From assembly GCA_934248075.1 (NCBI GenBank), contig CAKQKH010000019.1, forward strand, positions 1 through 24,101: a stretch of DNA of 24,101 nucleotides, read 5' to 3'. The notes beneath the pieces are model-generated. The model was not told the DNA's origin. It saw nothing but the letters and a program-made list of their open reading frames with translations, and ran no database searches. Positions within the stretch are counted from its first letter, which is position 1. Every line of letters starts with the position of its first letter. The position numbers were made by a program, and so were the translations under genes. The DNA is from an uncultured Alphaproteobacteria bacterium. Its GTDB lineage: Bacteria > Pseudomonadota > Alphaproteobacteria > RF32 > CAG-239. Below, in pieces: positions 1 to 7,231 of this stretch.

Positions 1-740
1 GCCATAACCCAACGCATTTCATCATAATTTAGATAACTATCGCGCGATTTTTCAATTCCGCGAATAATTCCAATGGCCGTAGGCTCCAGCTCGCTGTCAG
101 TATCATAAAATTTATCCGCCCGCCGATTAAAAACTTTAACACTGTCGGCAATGCCATTCTCATACATTTTAGCCGCTATCTCCGGCAATAGATGATATGC
201 GCGGTCATGAACTTCCAGCGTTGGCGCAAATCCGTGACCGGTAACCATTTTCTGGTCTTCATAACGAGAAAACATTGACACCTGACTAACATATTGGTGT
301 ACTCCCAAAACAATGCATTCTATACGATATCCGGCATTTTTAGCTTTCATCACCGTGCCTAATTTCCAGTCTTCAGAATTGCCAAGAATGGTTTCAATCA
401 ACACGTTGTGCCGGTTTTCTATGGCATTTTCAACAATTTTTTCTCTGGCCAACGACGCGTCTTTCTTCGTAATAAACGGATAATTAGCCTCGTCAGCTTC
501 AAGCACTTCTTGAGCATATGGCAACAAAATCCGCAAATCATCAGCCCCAAAACGTATCGGTTCCTGATTCATTTGTCTGGCATAGTTTATGGAAGCCGAA
601 GTCTTTCCGGCGCCTGATTGAGCCGTCAACAGCACAAATGTTGGATTGTCAGACGCTTGTTTTCCCTCAAAATATTTAGGTCTAATCACCTCCTGAAACC
701 ACTGTTCGTGTTCTGCCTCAGATAAAGAAAATTGTGCCAT
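1..740 (-). CDS. Zeta-toxin family kinase (3' end beyond window)
   Basis: A continuous reading frame of 246 codons runs off the left edge, so the C-terminus is missing. The P-loop AQSGAGKT is at residues 40-47. It is followed by FGADD (Asp67/68), ARE (Glu100) and LIETIL (Glu116), in the order and spacing of the zeta-toxin fold. From memory, Lys46, Asp67, Glu100 and Glu116 are also the active-site numbers in the streptococcal zeta toxin. A later SRYED segment (Arg159) matches one phosphate-binding arginine. The second such arginine is not obvious, as GHG (168-170) sits where I expect it. Family members phosphorylate UDP-N-acetylglucosamine and thereby block wall synthesis. The ATG at 740 has a strong AGGAG that overlaps the stop of the small gene upstream. 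It is the last visible gene of the pip operon. A chromosomal zeta-like kinase that is not a toxin is possible. Confidence 0.85.
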   Translation of the reverse strand, partial: MAQFSLSEAEHEQWFQEVIRPKYFEGKQASDNPTFVLLTAQSGAGKTSASINYARQMNQEPIRFGADDLRILLPYAQEVLEADEANYPFITKKDASLAREKIVENAIENRHNVLIETILGNSEDWKLGTVMKAKNAGYRIECIVLGVHQYVSQVSMFSRYEDQKMVTGHGFAPTLEVHDRAYHLLPEIAAKMYENGIADSVKVFNRRADKFYDTDSELEPTAIGIIRGIEKSRDSYLNYDEMRWVM

Positions 741-751
741 AATTAAATCTC

Positions 752-985
752 CTACTTTTTAATAAATCTATGCAACAACGGTGCATATACATCTCGCACT
801 TTCATAATTAATTGTGGTTTATCCAAATACAACAAGTCACTGTTAATTTGTCGCATTCGCTTTTTGCTGATATCAACATTTTTGCCTTGCATTACAAATT
901 TTGCATATTCTCTATACAACGAAAGCATAATAAAATTAGCAGTTTCAATGTTTTGGACTGTATTGTTAACACTTTTTATAACCAT
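752..985 (-). CDS. Small unknown protein, candidate zeta partner/antitoxin
   Basis: This 77-residue, Lys/Arg-rich, probably helical protein matches no family I recognise. The ATG at 985 is preferred because GGGAG lies 8 bases upstream; an in-frame TTG at 1000 is less likely. It overlaps the end of the histidine phosphatase by 10 bases and ends 11 bases before the zeta kinase. Its stop codon overlaps the kinase ribosome-binding site, so the two genes are translationally coupled. A small gene directly before a toxin gene is the classic antitoxin position, and epsilon antitoxins are small and helical. The antitoxin role is inferred from position only; I see no clear similarity to epsilon. Confidence 0.7.
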   Translation of the reverse strand: MVIKSVNNTVQNIETANFIMLSLYREYAKFVMQGKNVDISKKRMRQINSDLLYLDKPQLIMKVRDVYAPLLHRFIKK

Positions 986-1569
986 TCTACAATCTCCCAA
1001 CTGCCGTTGTTATAACGAATGTGCAATATAGCCCCGTTTTTTACATCGGTAATCCCTGCTCCCATGGCAATCAACACTTGAGAAAGCATAATTCCGTGCG
1101 ATGATATTGCCAAAGTACTATGCTCAGAGTGTTCGGCATAGTCTTGCAAGCCGGAAAACACTCGTTCTCTCACTTGTTTTTTGGTTTCTCCGCCTGCAAA
1201 ACATATATTTTCATATTGCGGTTCAGAGCTGCGCCATTGTTGGTATTTTTCACCATATTTTTCTATTATTTCGGTGTAGTGCAGACCCTCAATTTCTCCG
1301 ACATTCACTTCAATAAAGCGTTCATCGGTAGCAATCGGAACATTAAGCGACAAATTCGCCAAAGCTGCGGTTTCTTGCGCTCTGGTCAATGGCGAAGATA
1401 TAATCGCCTGAATTCCCCGATTTATTAATTTTTTACCAACTTCTTTTGCTTGCTCTCGCCCCAATTCTGTCAACACCGAATCATTAGTGCGACCCTGGGT
1501 GCGCCCCGCCAGATTATATGAACTCTGTCCGTGGCGAAAAATATAAAAATCCTTTATCTCATTTGCCAT
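976..1569 (-). CDS. Histidine phosphatase superfamily protein (phosphoglycerate-mutase-like)
   Basis: The 197-residue protein carries the family signature. FRHGQS near the N-terminus holds the phospho-accepting histidine (about residue 13). SPLTRAQET gives the conserved arginine, a glutamate lies in the RFIEVNVGEIEG segment, and SSHG near residue 158 supplies the second histidine. This is the cofactor-independent small-phosphatase type related to GpmB, CobC and PhoE; the substrate cannot be read from the sequence. The ATG at 1569 is chosen over the GTG at 1572. It overlaps the pip end by 11 bases and the next small gene by 10, so the whole set is one operon. CobC is unlikely because no cobalamin genes are nearby. 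Confidence 0.88.
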   Translation of the reverse strand: MANEIKDFYIFRHGQSSYNLAGRTQGRTNDSVLTELGREQAKEVGKKLINRGIQAIISSPLTRAQETAALANLSLNVPIATDERFIEVNVGEIEGLHYTEIIEKYGEKYQQWRSSEPQYENICFAGGETKKQVRERVFSGLQDYAEHSEHSTLAISSHGIMLSQVLIAMGAGITDVKNGAILHIRYNNGSWEIVEWL

Positions 1570-2500
1570 CACTTGTTAACTCTTTCCTAAATTCTCTCTT
1601 TATTGTTTGGCTCAAAAGTTTTCCGCTGTGTCCGCGTTCCGGCACCATTATCAGCCGCGAATTAGCCAGCGCCTTGTGCAGTTGATAAGCACCCAACGGC
1701 GGACAAACAAAATCCAGACGATTATGCACAATCACCGTCGGAATGTGCTTTATCTTGTTGATATTATTCATAATTTGTTGCGGTTGCAAAAAGAAGTCAT
1801 TAGCTCTGTAATGCATAAACACCCTCTGCGACGCCAATTCTTTTTCGGTCAGCTCCGTCTTATTATCCCAATGCGGGCTTAGGCTACCGCAAATTCTCTC
1901 GTACCAACCGTAATAATTAGCGGCATCAAGCTGTTTTTTCAAGTTTTTAGAGTTTATTTCCGCCGCAAAAAACGCCGTGATATCGCCTTTGGATTTGCGT
2001 TCAAGTTCTTCCACAAACTCCGGATAAAACCACCGACAGCCCTCAAATTCCCAATAACCATTGTTTTCATCTGCCAAAAAAATCTGCGACAACAGCATTT
2101 TTTCAACTCGATCCGGATACCTCTCCGCAAACAGCAACGCCAAAGTTGAACCCCAAGAAGCGCCTCGTAAAATGATTTTTTCCCTGATTTTCAGATGCGT
2201 AATCAGTCTGGTTGCATCATTAAGCAAACTTTCGGTATCATTTTTTTTGATACTTCCCAATGGAGTGGAACGGCCGCACCCGCGCTGCTCAAACATTATT
2301 ACCCGATATGACTTAAGATCGGCAAAACCGGCATGCCTTGCCCGACAACCGCCGCCCGGACCGCCATGAAAAACCAAAATAGGCCGCCCTTGAGGATTGC
2401 CGAATTCCATATAAAATATCCGATGCCCATCTTTGGCGGACAAATATCCGCTGTTGTATGGTTTGGGGTCAAAAAAATTTTTTAGCCAACTTATCATCAT
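1559..2500 (-). CDS. pip: Proline iminopeptidase (alpha/beta hydrolase, S33)
   Basis: The 313-residue protein has the usual length for proline iminopeptidase, which removes N-terminal proline from peptides in the cytoplasm. The oxyanion motif HGGPGGG is at 45-51 and the DQRG-like FEQRGCGRS at 70-78. The nucleophile elbow GASWGS has Ser115, and Asp263 (HNRLDFVCPP) and His291 (RGHSG) complete the triad. The nucleophile motif is GASWGS where most members have GGSWGS. The start has two tandem ATGs (2500, 2497) behind GAGGTG. It is the first gene of the minus-strand operon, and 77 bases of AT-rich DNA separate it from the divergent gene at 2578, which must hold both promoters. Confidence 0.92.
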   Translation of the reverse strand: MMISWLKNFFDPKPYNSGYLSAKDGHRIFYMEFGNPQGRPILVFHGGPGGGCRARHAGFADLKSYRVIMFEQRGCGRSTPLGSIKKNDTESLLNDATRLITHLKIREKIILRGASWGSTLALLFAERYPDRVEKMLLSQIFLADENNGYWEFEGCRWFYPEFVEELERKSKGDITAFFAAEINSKNLKKQLDAANYYGWYERICGSLSPHWDNKTELTEKELASQRVFMHYRANDFFLQPQQIMNNINKIKHIPTVIVHNRLDFVCPPLGAYQLHKALANSRLIMVPERGHSGKLLSQTIKREFRKELTSDGK

Positions 2501-2577
2501 CGCACCTCAAAAGATTTGCAATTTATTTACATTTTCAATATATTGTTTCAGATAAAATAATATAATGGAACAGTTTT

Positions 2578-3261
2578 ATGTCAACAACGATTGGATTTTC
2601 TTCAGAACTTTATTACATTGAGCCGCAAGATATTCTTAATCTGACGGATACACCGGCAAATTTTGCCAAACAAATTGCCGTATCTGATCCGATTACCGTT
2701 TTGTTGGGCAACGCCGACCATCGCATTGCCGATACTTTGGTTTGCGGACGCTCGGAAGTTCGTCAGGCGGTTGCTCATAAGGTTGCCCTTGTTCCGGTCA
2801 GATTTGTGTTTATTTCCAACATTGCCAAATGGAATATTTTACCGATATTTTTTAAGGCATTGCGCCAAAACTTTAAATTCAGAAGTCAAGAAGTGTACCA
2901 CACGACCCTGAAAAATCTAAAAGAAATGCATATTGAGCGTGGCTTCCGCAATGCCGAAAACGCTTATGACATATCCAAGCGCTGGCACATATCTCCCGAA
3001 GAAAGAGTCCGCAAATACAATCACTTGCTGACATCACTAAAAACAAAAGGTTTTGATGATCGCTACCCGATATCGATTATGCTGTGCCGTCGTTGCGGTG
3101 TCAAAGATTGTGTTGATGACGGGCATCATCGCATTGGTATTTGCGCCGAAAATCATATTGAAAGAATTGCCATTTGTTTCCGCGCTGCCGGCACCCTTCC
3201 CCGCGGATTGCAAAAAATTCTGCTCAAATTTTTTAATCTATTTCCCAAAAAAACGTGTTAG
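2578..3261 (+). CDS. Unknown protein with ParB-like DGHHR motif
   Basis: The 227-residue protein is of unrecognised family. The C-terminal part has the segment KGFDDRYPISIML (157-169), then a Cys-rich stretch (Cys170, 173, 178), then DDGHHRIGIC (180-189). This resembles the ParB/sulfiredoxin-fold signature in which a DGxHR loop binds a nucleotide. The middle (about 70-140) is basic and aromatic, and the last 20 residues are Lys-rich and hydrophobic. Proteins with such a domain occur near surface-polysaccharide genes as well as in DNA-related settings, so function is open. It diverges from pip and its stop overlaps the stop of convergent queH by 4 bases, so it is monocistronic. The start has only a weak GGAA upstream. 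Confidence 0.7.
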   Translation: MSTTIGFSSELYYIEPQDILNLTDTPANFAKQIAVSDPITVLLGNADHRIADTLVCGRSEVRQAVAHKVALVPVRFVFISNIAKWNILPIFFKALRQNFKFRSQEVYHTTLKNLKEMHIERGFRNAENAYDISKRWHISPEERVRKYNHLLTSLKTKGFDDRYPISIMLCRRCGVKDCVDDGHHRIGICAENHIERIAICFRAAGTLPRGLQKILLKFFNLFPKKTC

Positions 3262-3785
3262 CGTGGTTTGCAGCCGCAATAATTCTGATTGTACAATCCC
3301 AAATCTTTAATCAGTTGCGCCCGCAGTTCCTGTCTGCCGCCTTTGCGCCCTTCAATCTCCAGATACGGCACGCCGGTTTCTGCCGAGGCCTTGGCCGCCG
3401 CCCGATTAACCTGCGCCAAATCTTTATATCGCGAAACTCCCAACACTGAGGCGACCGCTTCAAAACCATTGGCTTTGGCGTATTTCATCACTCGTTTCAG
3501 CCGCATATAAAAGCAAACATCACATCTTTTGCCGCGCTCCGGTTCATTTTCCAAACCCATGGTTAGCTCGCACCAGCGCGCATTGTCATATTCCAACTCG
3601 ACAAACGGCACCCCATAAATCTCACAAACTCGTTTATTTTCGGCCATACGTTTCACATACTCAGCCTGCGGACGAATATTGGGATTATAAAACGCCACCG
3701 TGAAATTTTGTTTTTCTTCGGCCAATATTTTGATAACCGCGCAAGAACAAGGCGCGCAACAAGACAACAACAGAAACCTCATCAT
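3258..3785 (-). CDS. queH: Epoxyqueuosine reductase QueH
   Basis: This 175-residue protein of the DUF208/QueH family catalyses the last step of queuosine synthesis, reducing epoxyqueuosine to queuosine in tRNA. The diagnostic cysteines are all visible: CCAPC at 9-13, ERGKRCDVC with Cys88 and Cys91, and the C-terminal YCGC with Cys170 and Cys172. FYNPNIRP (32-39) and the SRYKD segment (118-122) are also typical. These cysteines bind an Fe-S cluster and a second metal in studied members. QueH is the cobalamin-independent replacement for QueG, common in anaerobes. Two tandem ATGs (3785, 3782) follow AAAGGA; the second has better spacing. It is transcribed alone, divergent from the sirtuin operon. 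Confidence 0.93.
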   Translation of the reverse strand: MMRFLLLSCCAPCSCAVIKILAEEKQNFTVAFYNPNIRPQAEYVKRMAENKRVCEIYGVPFVELEYDNARWCELTMGLENEPERGKRCDVCFYMRLKRVMKYAKANGFEAVASVLGVSRYKDLAQVNRAAAKASAETGVPYLEIEGRKGGRQELRAQLIKDLGLYNQNYCGCKPR

Positions 3786-3801
3786 AAATCCTTTCGTTTT
3801 T

Positions 3802-3829
3802 ATTATAAAGATTCATCAAAAATTAGCAA
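3802..3829 (-). promoter_or_regulatory. Sigma70-like promoter of queH
   Basis: On the minus strand TTGCTA and TATAAT are separated by 16 bases, about 20 bases before the queH start. An overlapping TATAAT at 3838-3843 on the plus strand, without a clear -35, probably serves the sirtuin operon. Confidence 0.5.
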
Positions 3830-3866
3830 ACTATATTTATAATTTTTGCCAACAAACGAGGTGGCA

Positions 3867-4574
3867 ATGAACAAATATCAAAATATTGTGATTTTAACCG
3901 GCGCCGGAATTTCTGCCGAATCAGGTTTGGCGACTTTTCGCTCGGCCAACGGATTATGGAACAATCATAAGGTTGAAGACGTTGCCACCATTGAGGCTTT
4001 TGAACGCAATCCGGCCTATGTGCATGAGTTTTATAACGAGCTAAAAAAAGAATTAGTCAAAGCCAAGCCTAATGCCGCCCATTTGGCCATTTCCAGACTG
4101 CAAAACCAATATCCGGCGCAAATCAGTGTGATAACGCAAAATGTTGATACTCTGCACGAAAAAGCCGGCAACAAAAACGTTTATCATATTCATGGTCAGA
4201 TTAATCAGGCTGTATGCCTCAACTGCGGACACATTTTAGAAACTTTCGGCGATGTTGATACCGAGACCACCTGCCCGCATTGCGGTATTGCCGGCATGAT
4301 GAAACCAAACATTGTGTTTTTTGGCGAAAATCTGCTTTGCATGGACAAAGTTGACCGTCTGCTGGCCAATTGTGATTTATTTTTATCAATCGGCACTTCC
4401 GGCGTGGTGTTTCCAGCCGCTTCTTTTGTTCAGATTGCCAAGTATAACAATGCTCGAACATTGGAGTTCAATCTCGAGCCGACTTCTAACAACTATTATT
4501 TTGACAAACACATCTATGGTCAGGCCGGAACAACCCTGCCCGCCTTTGTCGATGAACTGCTTAAAAACCAATAA
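3867..4574 (+). CDS. cobB: NAD-dependent protein deacylase, sirtuin (CobB-like)
   Basis: This 235-residue sirtuin removes acyl groups from protein lysines using NAD. GAGISAESG (12-20) forms the NAD loop, TQNVDTLHEKAG (90-101) follows, and HIHG holds catalytic His109. Cys117, 120, 136 and 139 form the zinc site, and PNIVFFGE (147-154) the substrate loop. The true start is the ATG at 3867 behind GAGGTGG; an upstream TTG would fall at the end of the promoter. In CobB and SIRT5 a Tyr-x-x-Arg motif after the WNNH-type segment selects succinyl and malonyl lysine. Here the equivalent FYNEL has Tyr56 but Leu59 in place of Arg. It is followed 12 bases later by the amidohydrolase and forms an operon with it. 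Confidence 0.92.
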   Translation: MNKYQNIVILTGAGISAESGLATFRSANGLWNNHKVEDVATIEAFERNPAYVHEFYNELKKELVKAKPNAAHLAISRLQNQYPAQISVITQNVDTLHEKAGNKNVYHIHGQINQAVCLNCGHILETFGDVDTETTCPHCGIAGMMKPNIVFFGENLLCMDKVDRLLANCDLFLSIGTSGVVFPAASFVQIAKYNNARTLEFNLEPTSNNYYFDKHIYGQAGTTLPAFVDELLKNQ

Positions 4575-4586
4575 GGAGCGCTTGCC

Positions 4587-5840
4587 ATGACTATTTTGCT
4601 GCAAAATGTAACTTTCAACAATCAGCCAACCGATATTTTAATCAGCGGCAATCGTTTTGCTAAAATTGCCCCAAACCAGCAGCCACAAGCAGATTGGCAA
4701 ATTATAAACTGCTCCGGCAAAGCGATTTTACCGGCTTTTTATAACAATCATTCTCACGCCGGCATGAGCCTGTTCCGCGGCATCAGCGATGACAAAAACC
4801 TCTTTGACTGGCTCAACCATGATATTTGGCCCAGAGAAGCCAAACTCACTCCGCAAATGATTTATACCGGCACCAAATTTTCGATTTTGGAAATGTTGAA
4901 AACCGGCACGGTCTTTTTTGCCGATATGTATTTTGCTCCGGATATGATCTTAAAAGCCGTGTCCGAAATGGGCATCAGAGCCGCGGTGTCTTTAAGCACC
5001 TGCGATTTGTTTGACTCCAAACGACGTGAGGCAGAGCAAGCCAAAATAAAAGAATATATGGCTTTGCCCAATCCGGCGCCGGAGCTTATCAGCAAGGTTC
5101 TGACTTTTCATGCCGTATATACCGCCTCTGCCGAACTCATCAAGTTTAATGTTGAAACCGCCGCCGAGCATAATCTACGGCTGCATATTCACGCTTGCGA
5201 AACCGCCAAGGAAGTCAAAGATTGTTACGCCGAACACGGCTGTTCGCCTATCAAATATCTGGATAATCTTGGCGCGCTCAGCGATAAAACCATTTTGGCT
5301 CACTCCGTGCATCTGGACGATGAAGACATTGATCTGCTGGCCCAAAAAGGCGTATGGCTTTGCACCAACCCAACTTCCAACTACAAACTGGCCTCAGGTG
5401 TCTTTATGCTGCAAAAACTGCTTGACCGCGGCTGCCGTATTACCCTTGGCACTGACAGCATGGCCTCAAATAACAATTTGAGTATGTTGGACGAGATGAA
5501 ATTATGCGCTCTTTCAGCCAAAATTCAGAGTAATGACCCTACTGCCGGAGCCGCCGCCGATATTTTTAAGATTGCCACCCGCAACGGAGCGTTGGCTTTC
5601 GGCATAGATGCCGGAGAAATTGCCGCAGGCGAATTAGCCGACTGCATTTTGGTTGACCTCGACAATCATTTTCTGGTTCCGAATTATAACCTTATCTCCA
5701 ACATGGTATATTCGGCTGACAGCTCCTGCATTGACAGCGTTATATGCAACGGCAGGCTTGTGATGAATAATCGCCAAATCGCCGGTGAGAAAGAACTCAT
5801 CGAACAGGTTCACGAGCTTAGCGACTTTTTCCGTCAATAA
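4587..5840 (+). CDS. mtaD: Amidohydrolase, 5'-methylthioadenosine/S-adenosylhomocysteine deaminase type
   Basis: The 417-residue metal-dependent hydrolase belongs to the MtaD/TrzN/SsnA group. Metal ligands are in place: NHSH with His55 and His57, HIHACE with His202 and Glu205, HSVH with His239, and GTDS with Asp290. The LFRG segment after the first motif and the SNNNLSMLDEMK segment after Asp290 are typical of the MTA/SAH deaminases, which convert these nucleosides to their inosine forms in methyl-group recycling. The first motif is HSH rather than the common HTH. Related enzymes act on other purines or on triazines, so the substrate is a family-level inference. A strong AAGGAG precedes the start, 12 bases after the sirtuin stop; it is the last gene of the operon. 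Confidence 0.85.
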   Translation: MTILLQNVTFNNQPTDILISGNRFAKIAPNQQPQADWQIINCSGKAILPAFYNNHSHAGMSLFRGISDDKNLFDWLNHDIWPREAKLTPQMIYTGTKFSILEMLKTGTVFFADMYFAPDMILKAVSEMGIRAAVSLSTCDLFDSKRREAEQAKIKEYMALPNPAPELISKVLTFHAVYTASAELIKFNVETAAEHNLRLHIHACETAKEVKDCYAEHGCSPIKYLDNLGALSDKTILAHSVHLDDEDIDLLAQKGVWLCTNPTSNYKLASGVFMLQKLLDRGCRITLGTDSMASNNNLSMLDEMKLCALSAKIQSNDPTAGAAADIFKIATRNGALAFGIDAGEIAAGELADCILVDLDNHFLVPNYNLISNMVYSADSSCIDSVICNGRLVMNNRQIAGEKELIEQVHELSDFFRQ

Positions 5841-5849
5841 CCAATCAAA

Positions 5850-5883
5850 AAAAGGCTTTGCCATTGCTGACAAAGCCTTTTAT
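5850..5883. terminator. Bidirectional intrinsic terminator
   Basis: A perfect 10-11 bp stem (AAAGGCTTTG pairing with CAAAGCCTTT) has a 10-base loop and is flanked by A-rich and T-rich runs. It lies between the convergent amidohydrolase and fucO genes and can serve both. Confidence 0.85.
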
Positions 5884-5900
5884 TGTGTCGGCAAATCAGA

Positions 5901-7061
5901 TTATTTGCCGTTATAGGCCTTTTTATATACTTCCAACACCAACTCTTTAGTGCAAGGACGCGGATTGCCGCCGGTGCAGACATCTGCCATCGCCGCCTCG
6001 GCCAAAGCTTCCAAATCTTCTTTTTTAACTCCGATTTCTTTGAGGGTTTTCGGAATATTAACGTCTTTTTTCAGCTTTTTAACCGCTTTAATGGCCGCTT
6101 CGCGATATTCGGCTTGTTTCATCTTGTCAACATTTTTCACACCCATTGCGCGGGCAATCTCGCGGAATTTGGTGCCGGTATAAGGCGCGTTAAACTCCAT
6201 AACATAAGGCAGCAAAACCGCATTAGCAACCCCATGCGGAGTATTGTAGAAAGCTGACAACGGGTGTGCCATACCATGAACTACGCCCAGCCCGACATTG
6301 GAAAAAGCCATACCGGTAACATATTGTCCCAGAGCCATACCCTCGCGGCCGTCCGGATCATTTTCAACCGCCTTGCGCAAATTTTTAGAAATCAGCTCAA
6401 TCGCCTTCAAGTTGAGAGTATCCGCCAGTTCCCATGCCGCCAAGGTTGTGAAACCTTCAATAGCGTGGGTCAAGGCGTCCATACCTGTGGCCGCGGTCAG
6501 CCCCTTGGGCATAGAAGACATCATGTCCGGATCAACCACTGCCACAACCGGAATATCGTGCGGATCAACGCAAACAAATTTGCGGCGTTTCTTTTCGTCG
6601 GTAATTACATAGTTAATGGTGGTTTCGGCCGCGGTTCCGGCAGTGGTGGCCACGGCAATTACCGGCACGCTCTTGTTTTTGGTCGGAGCCACGCCCTCCA
6701 AAGAAACCACATCGGCAAACTCAGGATTATTGATGATAATGCCGATGCCCTTGGCCGTATCTTGCGGAGAACCGCCGCCGATAGCAATCATATAATCAGC
6801 TTTGGCTTTTTTAAATGCCTTCACGCCTTCTTGAACAACCTCAACGCTTGGATTAGCCTTAACTTTGTCAAACACCTCATAGGCCATCTTGTTTTTATCC
6901 AATAAATCGGTTACTTTTTTAACCACCTTAAACTTGACCAAATCAGCGTCGGTAACAATTAGAGCTTTTTTAAAGCCCCGCGATTTTACCTCGGTAACAA
7001 TTTCATTAACGGCGCCATGACCATGATAACTGGTTTCATTCAAAATAAAGCGATATGCCAT
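5901..7061 (-). CDS. fucO: Lactaldehyde reductase / 1,2-propanediol oxidoreductase (iron-dependent ADH)
   Basis: This 386-residue group III alcohol dehydrogenase is collinear with E. coli FucO over its whole length. Shared stretches include RGF-KKALIVTD, IGGGSPQDTAKGIG (94-107), the SLEG region, TTAGTAAETTINYVITDE and CTGGNPRP near the end. Iron ligands are Asp195, His199, His262 and His276, one residue earlier than in FucO. It reduces lactaldehyde from fucose or rhamnose breakdown to propanediol with NADH, regenerating NAD in anaerobic growth. Members are promiscuous, so a general ethanol or glycol dehydrogenase role is possible. No fucose or rhamnose genes flank it. AAAGG precedes the ATG. 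It is monocistronic and divergent from the MATE gene; the 170-base AT-rich gap shows no convincing promoter pair. Confidence 0.9.
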   Translation of the reverse strand: MAYRFILNETSYHGHGAVNEIVTEVKSRGFKKALIVTDADLVKFKVVKKVTDLLDKNKMAYEVFDKVKANPSVEVVQEGVKAFKKAKADYMIAIGGGSPQDTAKGIGIIINNPEFADVVSLEGVAPTKNKSVPVIAVATTAGTAAETTINYVITDEKKRRKFVCVDPHDIPVVAVVDPDMMSSMPKGLTAATGMDALTHAIEGFTTLAAWELADTLNLKAIELISKNLRKAVENDPDGREGMALGQYVTGMAFSNVGLGVVHGMAHPLSAFYNTPHGVANAVLLPYVMEFNAPYTGTKFREIARAMGVKNVDKMKQAEYREAAIKAVKKLKKDVNIPKTLKEIGVKKEDLEALAEAAMADVCTGGNPRPCTKELVLEVYKKAYNGK

Positions 7062-7231
7062 TTTTTTACCTTTCTGAAAGTTAAAACCAAACTGTAAATA
7101 ATCCTAAAATCCAAATATTTAAACATTGGTAAACAAATGCAGATTTTTGACTATATTTAAACTTACAAGGCTCTTTACTTTTCTAAAATATAGATATAGA
7201 TTGCGAGGGTTTGTAAAAAAGAGGAAGAGAA

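Noticed and set aside
408..617. Plus-strand 69-codon frame at the left end
   Set aside because: It lies antisense to the zeta-kinase frame, which has clear motifs, and has no ribosome site.
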